This document shows, in pieces, positions 63,942 to 64,000 of a stretch of 64,000 nt of DNA; position 1 is the stretch's first letter; each line of letters begins with the position of its first letter. Source of the stretch: Novosphingobium huizhouense. Its GTDB lineage: Bacteria > Pseudomonadota > Alphaproteobacteria > Sphingomonadales > Sphingomonadaceae. The notes below the pieces were generated by a model. That model did not search any database and had not been told where the DNA came from. It was given only the letters and a program-made list of their open reading frames with translations. The stretch lies in assembly GCF_020179475.1 (NCBI RefSeq), contig NZ_JAILXZ010000001.1, positions 1,426,001 to 1,490,000 on the forward strand, written 5' to 3'. Made by a program: the position numbers and the translations under genes.

Positions 63942-64000
63942 CTAATTGGCGGTATCGCGCAGGCCCGCGGATATTTGCGCGAGGGTTGCCGCGATCTGCT
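63942..64000 (-). CDS. C-terminal end of a gene, or decayed N-terminus of a second protease (cut by edge)
   Basis: The reverse strand reads [18 protein letters not shown] and then a TAG at 63942-63944. Third positions are mostly G/C. The eight residues AQISAGLR also occur near the N-terminus of the M10 protease (residues 9-16), with matching DNA around them. It is either the end of an unrelated gene or a fragment of a duplicated protease start. Confidence 0.3.
   Translation of the reverse strand, partial: QIAATLAQISAGLRDTAN

Overview
The window reads as a chromosomal segment of a high-GC alphaproteobacterium, most likely a member of the Sphingomonadales (Sphingomonadaceae or Erythrobacteraceae). 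Supporting signs are the strong G/C third-position bias, a CrtZ carotenoid hydroxylase, an UrcA-family secreted protein, the deformylase/recR/fmt/truA neighbourhood, a sucA-sucB-lpd run with mdh beside it, and CobS-type cobaltochelatase usage. No rRNA, tRNA, CRISPR array, insertion sequence or prophage was found. Genes are packed tightly, with many 1 to 4 base overlaps.

Layout. 1-6015: rmuC (cut by the left edge), a Cys-rich copper-storage-like protein, peptide deformylase, a TrmO-like protein, recR, and the divergent fmt-truA-oxidoreductase operon. 6118-8529: a membrane-anchored PAS-GGDEF-EAL protein with a degenerate GGDEF site. 8553-9533: cobS. 9612-13864: a run of three glutathione-transferase-like proteins, three glyoxalase/DUF1428-type small proteins and an SRPBCC protein, mostly overlapping. 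13868-18953: a YbbA/YbbP-like ABC exporter divergent from a TesA-like lipoprotein esterase, then recF. 19105-19527: a low-GC orphan membrane protein. 19582-24417: a phage-shock (Psp) locus with pspF, a sigma-54 promoter, pspA, pspB, pspC and then a tandem series of small PspB-like membrane proteins. 24455-27240: sufE, ybaN and a secreted PhoX-like protein with RTX repeats. 27320-28382: a DUF5367 membrane protein facing a TetR regulator across two near-identical palindromes. 28430-30781: small membrane proteins, a DUF347 protein, crtZ and a secreted protein. 30882-34651: leuC and leuD, separated by an SDR, a DNA glycosylase and a 54-residue membrane protein. 34756-41548: a quinone oxidoreductase, a TRIC-like channel, a GGDEF-EAL-PilZ protein, a DUF4403 lipoprotein and two envelope proteins. 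41722-48683: lpd, sucB, sucA and mdh. 48981-50765: a small conserved protein and a SleB-like cell-wall hydrolase. 50984-55827: a cobalamin riboswitch with btuB-btuF-btuC-btuD. 55887-64000: an UrcA protein, a Pro-rich small protein and three large RTX proteins, one a serralysin-type protease.

How the parts work together. The TCA genes (2-oxoglutarate dehydrogenase E1, E2, E3 and malate dehydrogenase) sit on one strand and form a metabolic block. The B12 locus pairs RNA-level sensing of cobalamin with TonB-dependent uptake and an ABC importer. The Psp locus couples a PspF enhancer-binding protein and a textbook -24/-12 promoter to an unusually long set of small membrane proteins. The three RTX proteins share one C-terminal block ending in DFVL, which suggests a common type I secretion apparatus that is not in the window. 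The most unusual features are the expanded PspB-like array, the repeat element translated into the C-terminus of BtuF, and the apparent lack of a normal start codon for btuF.
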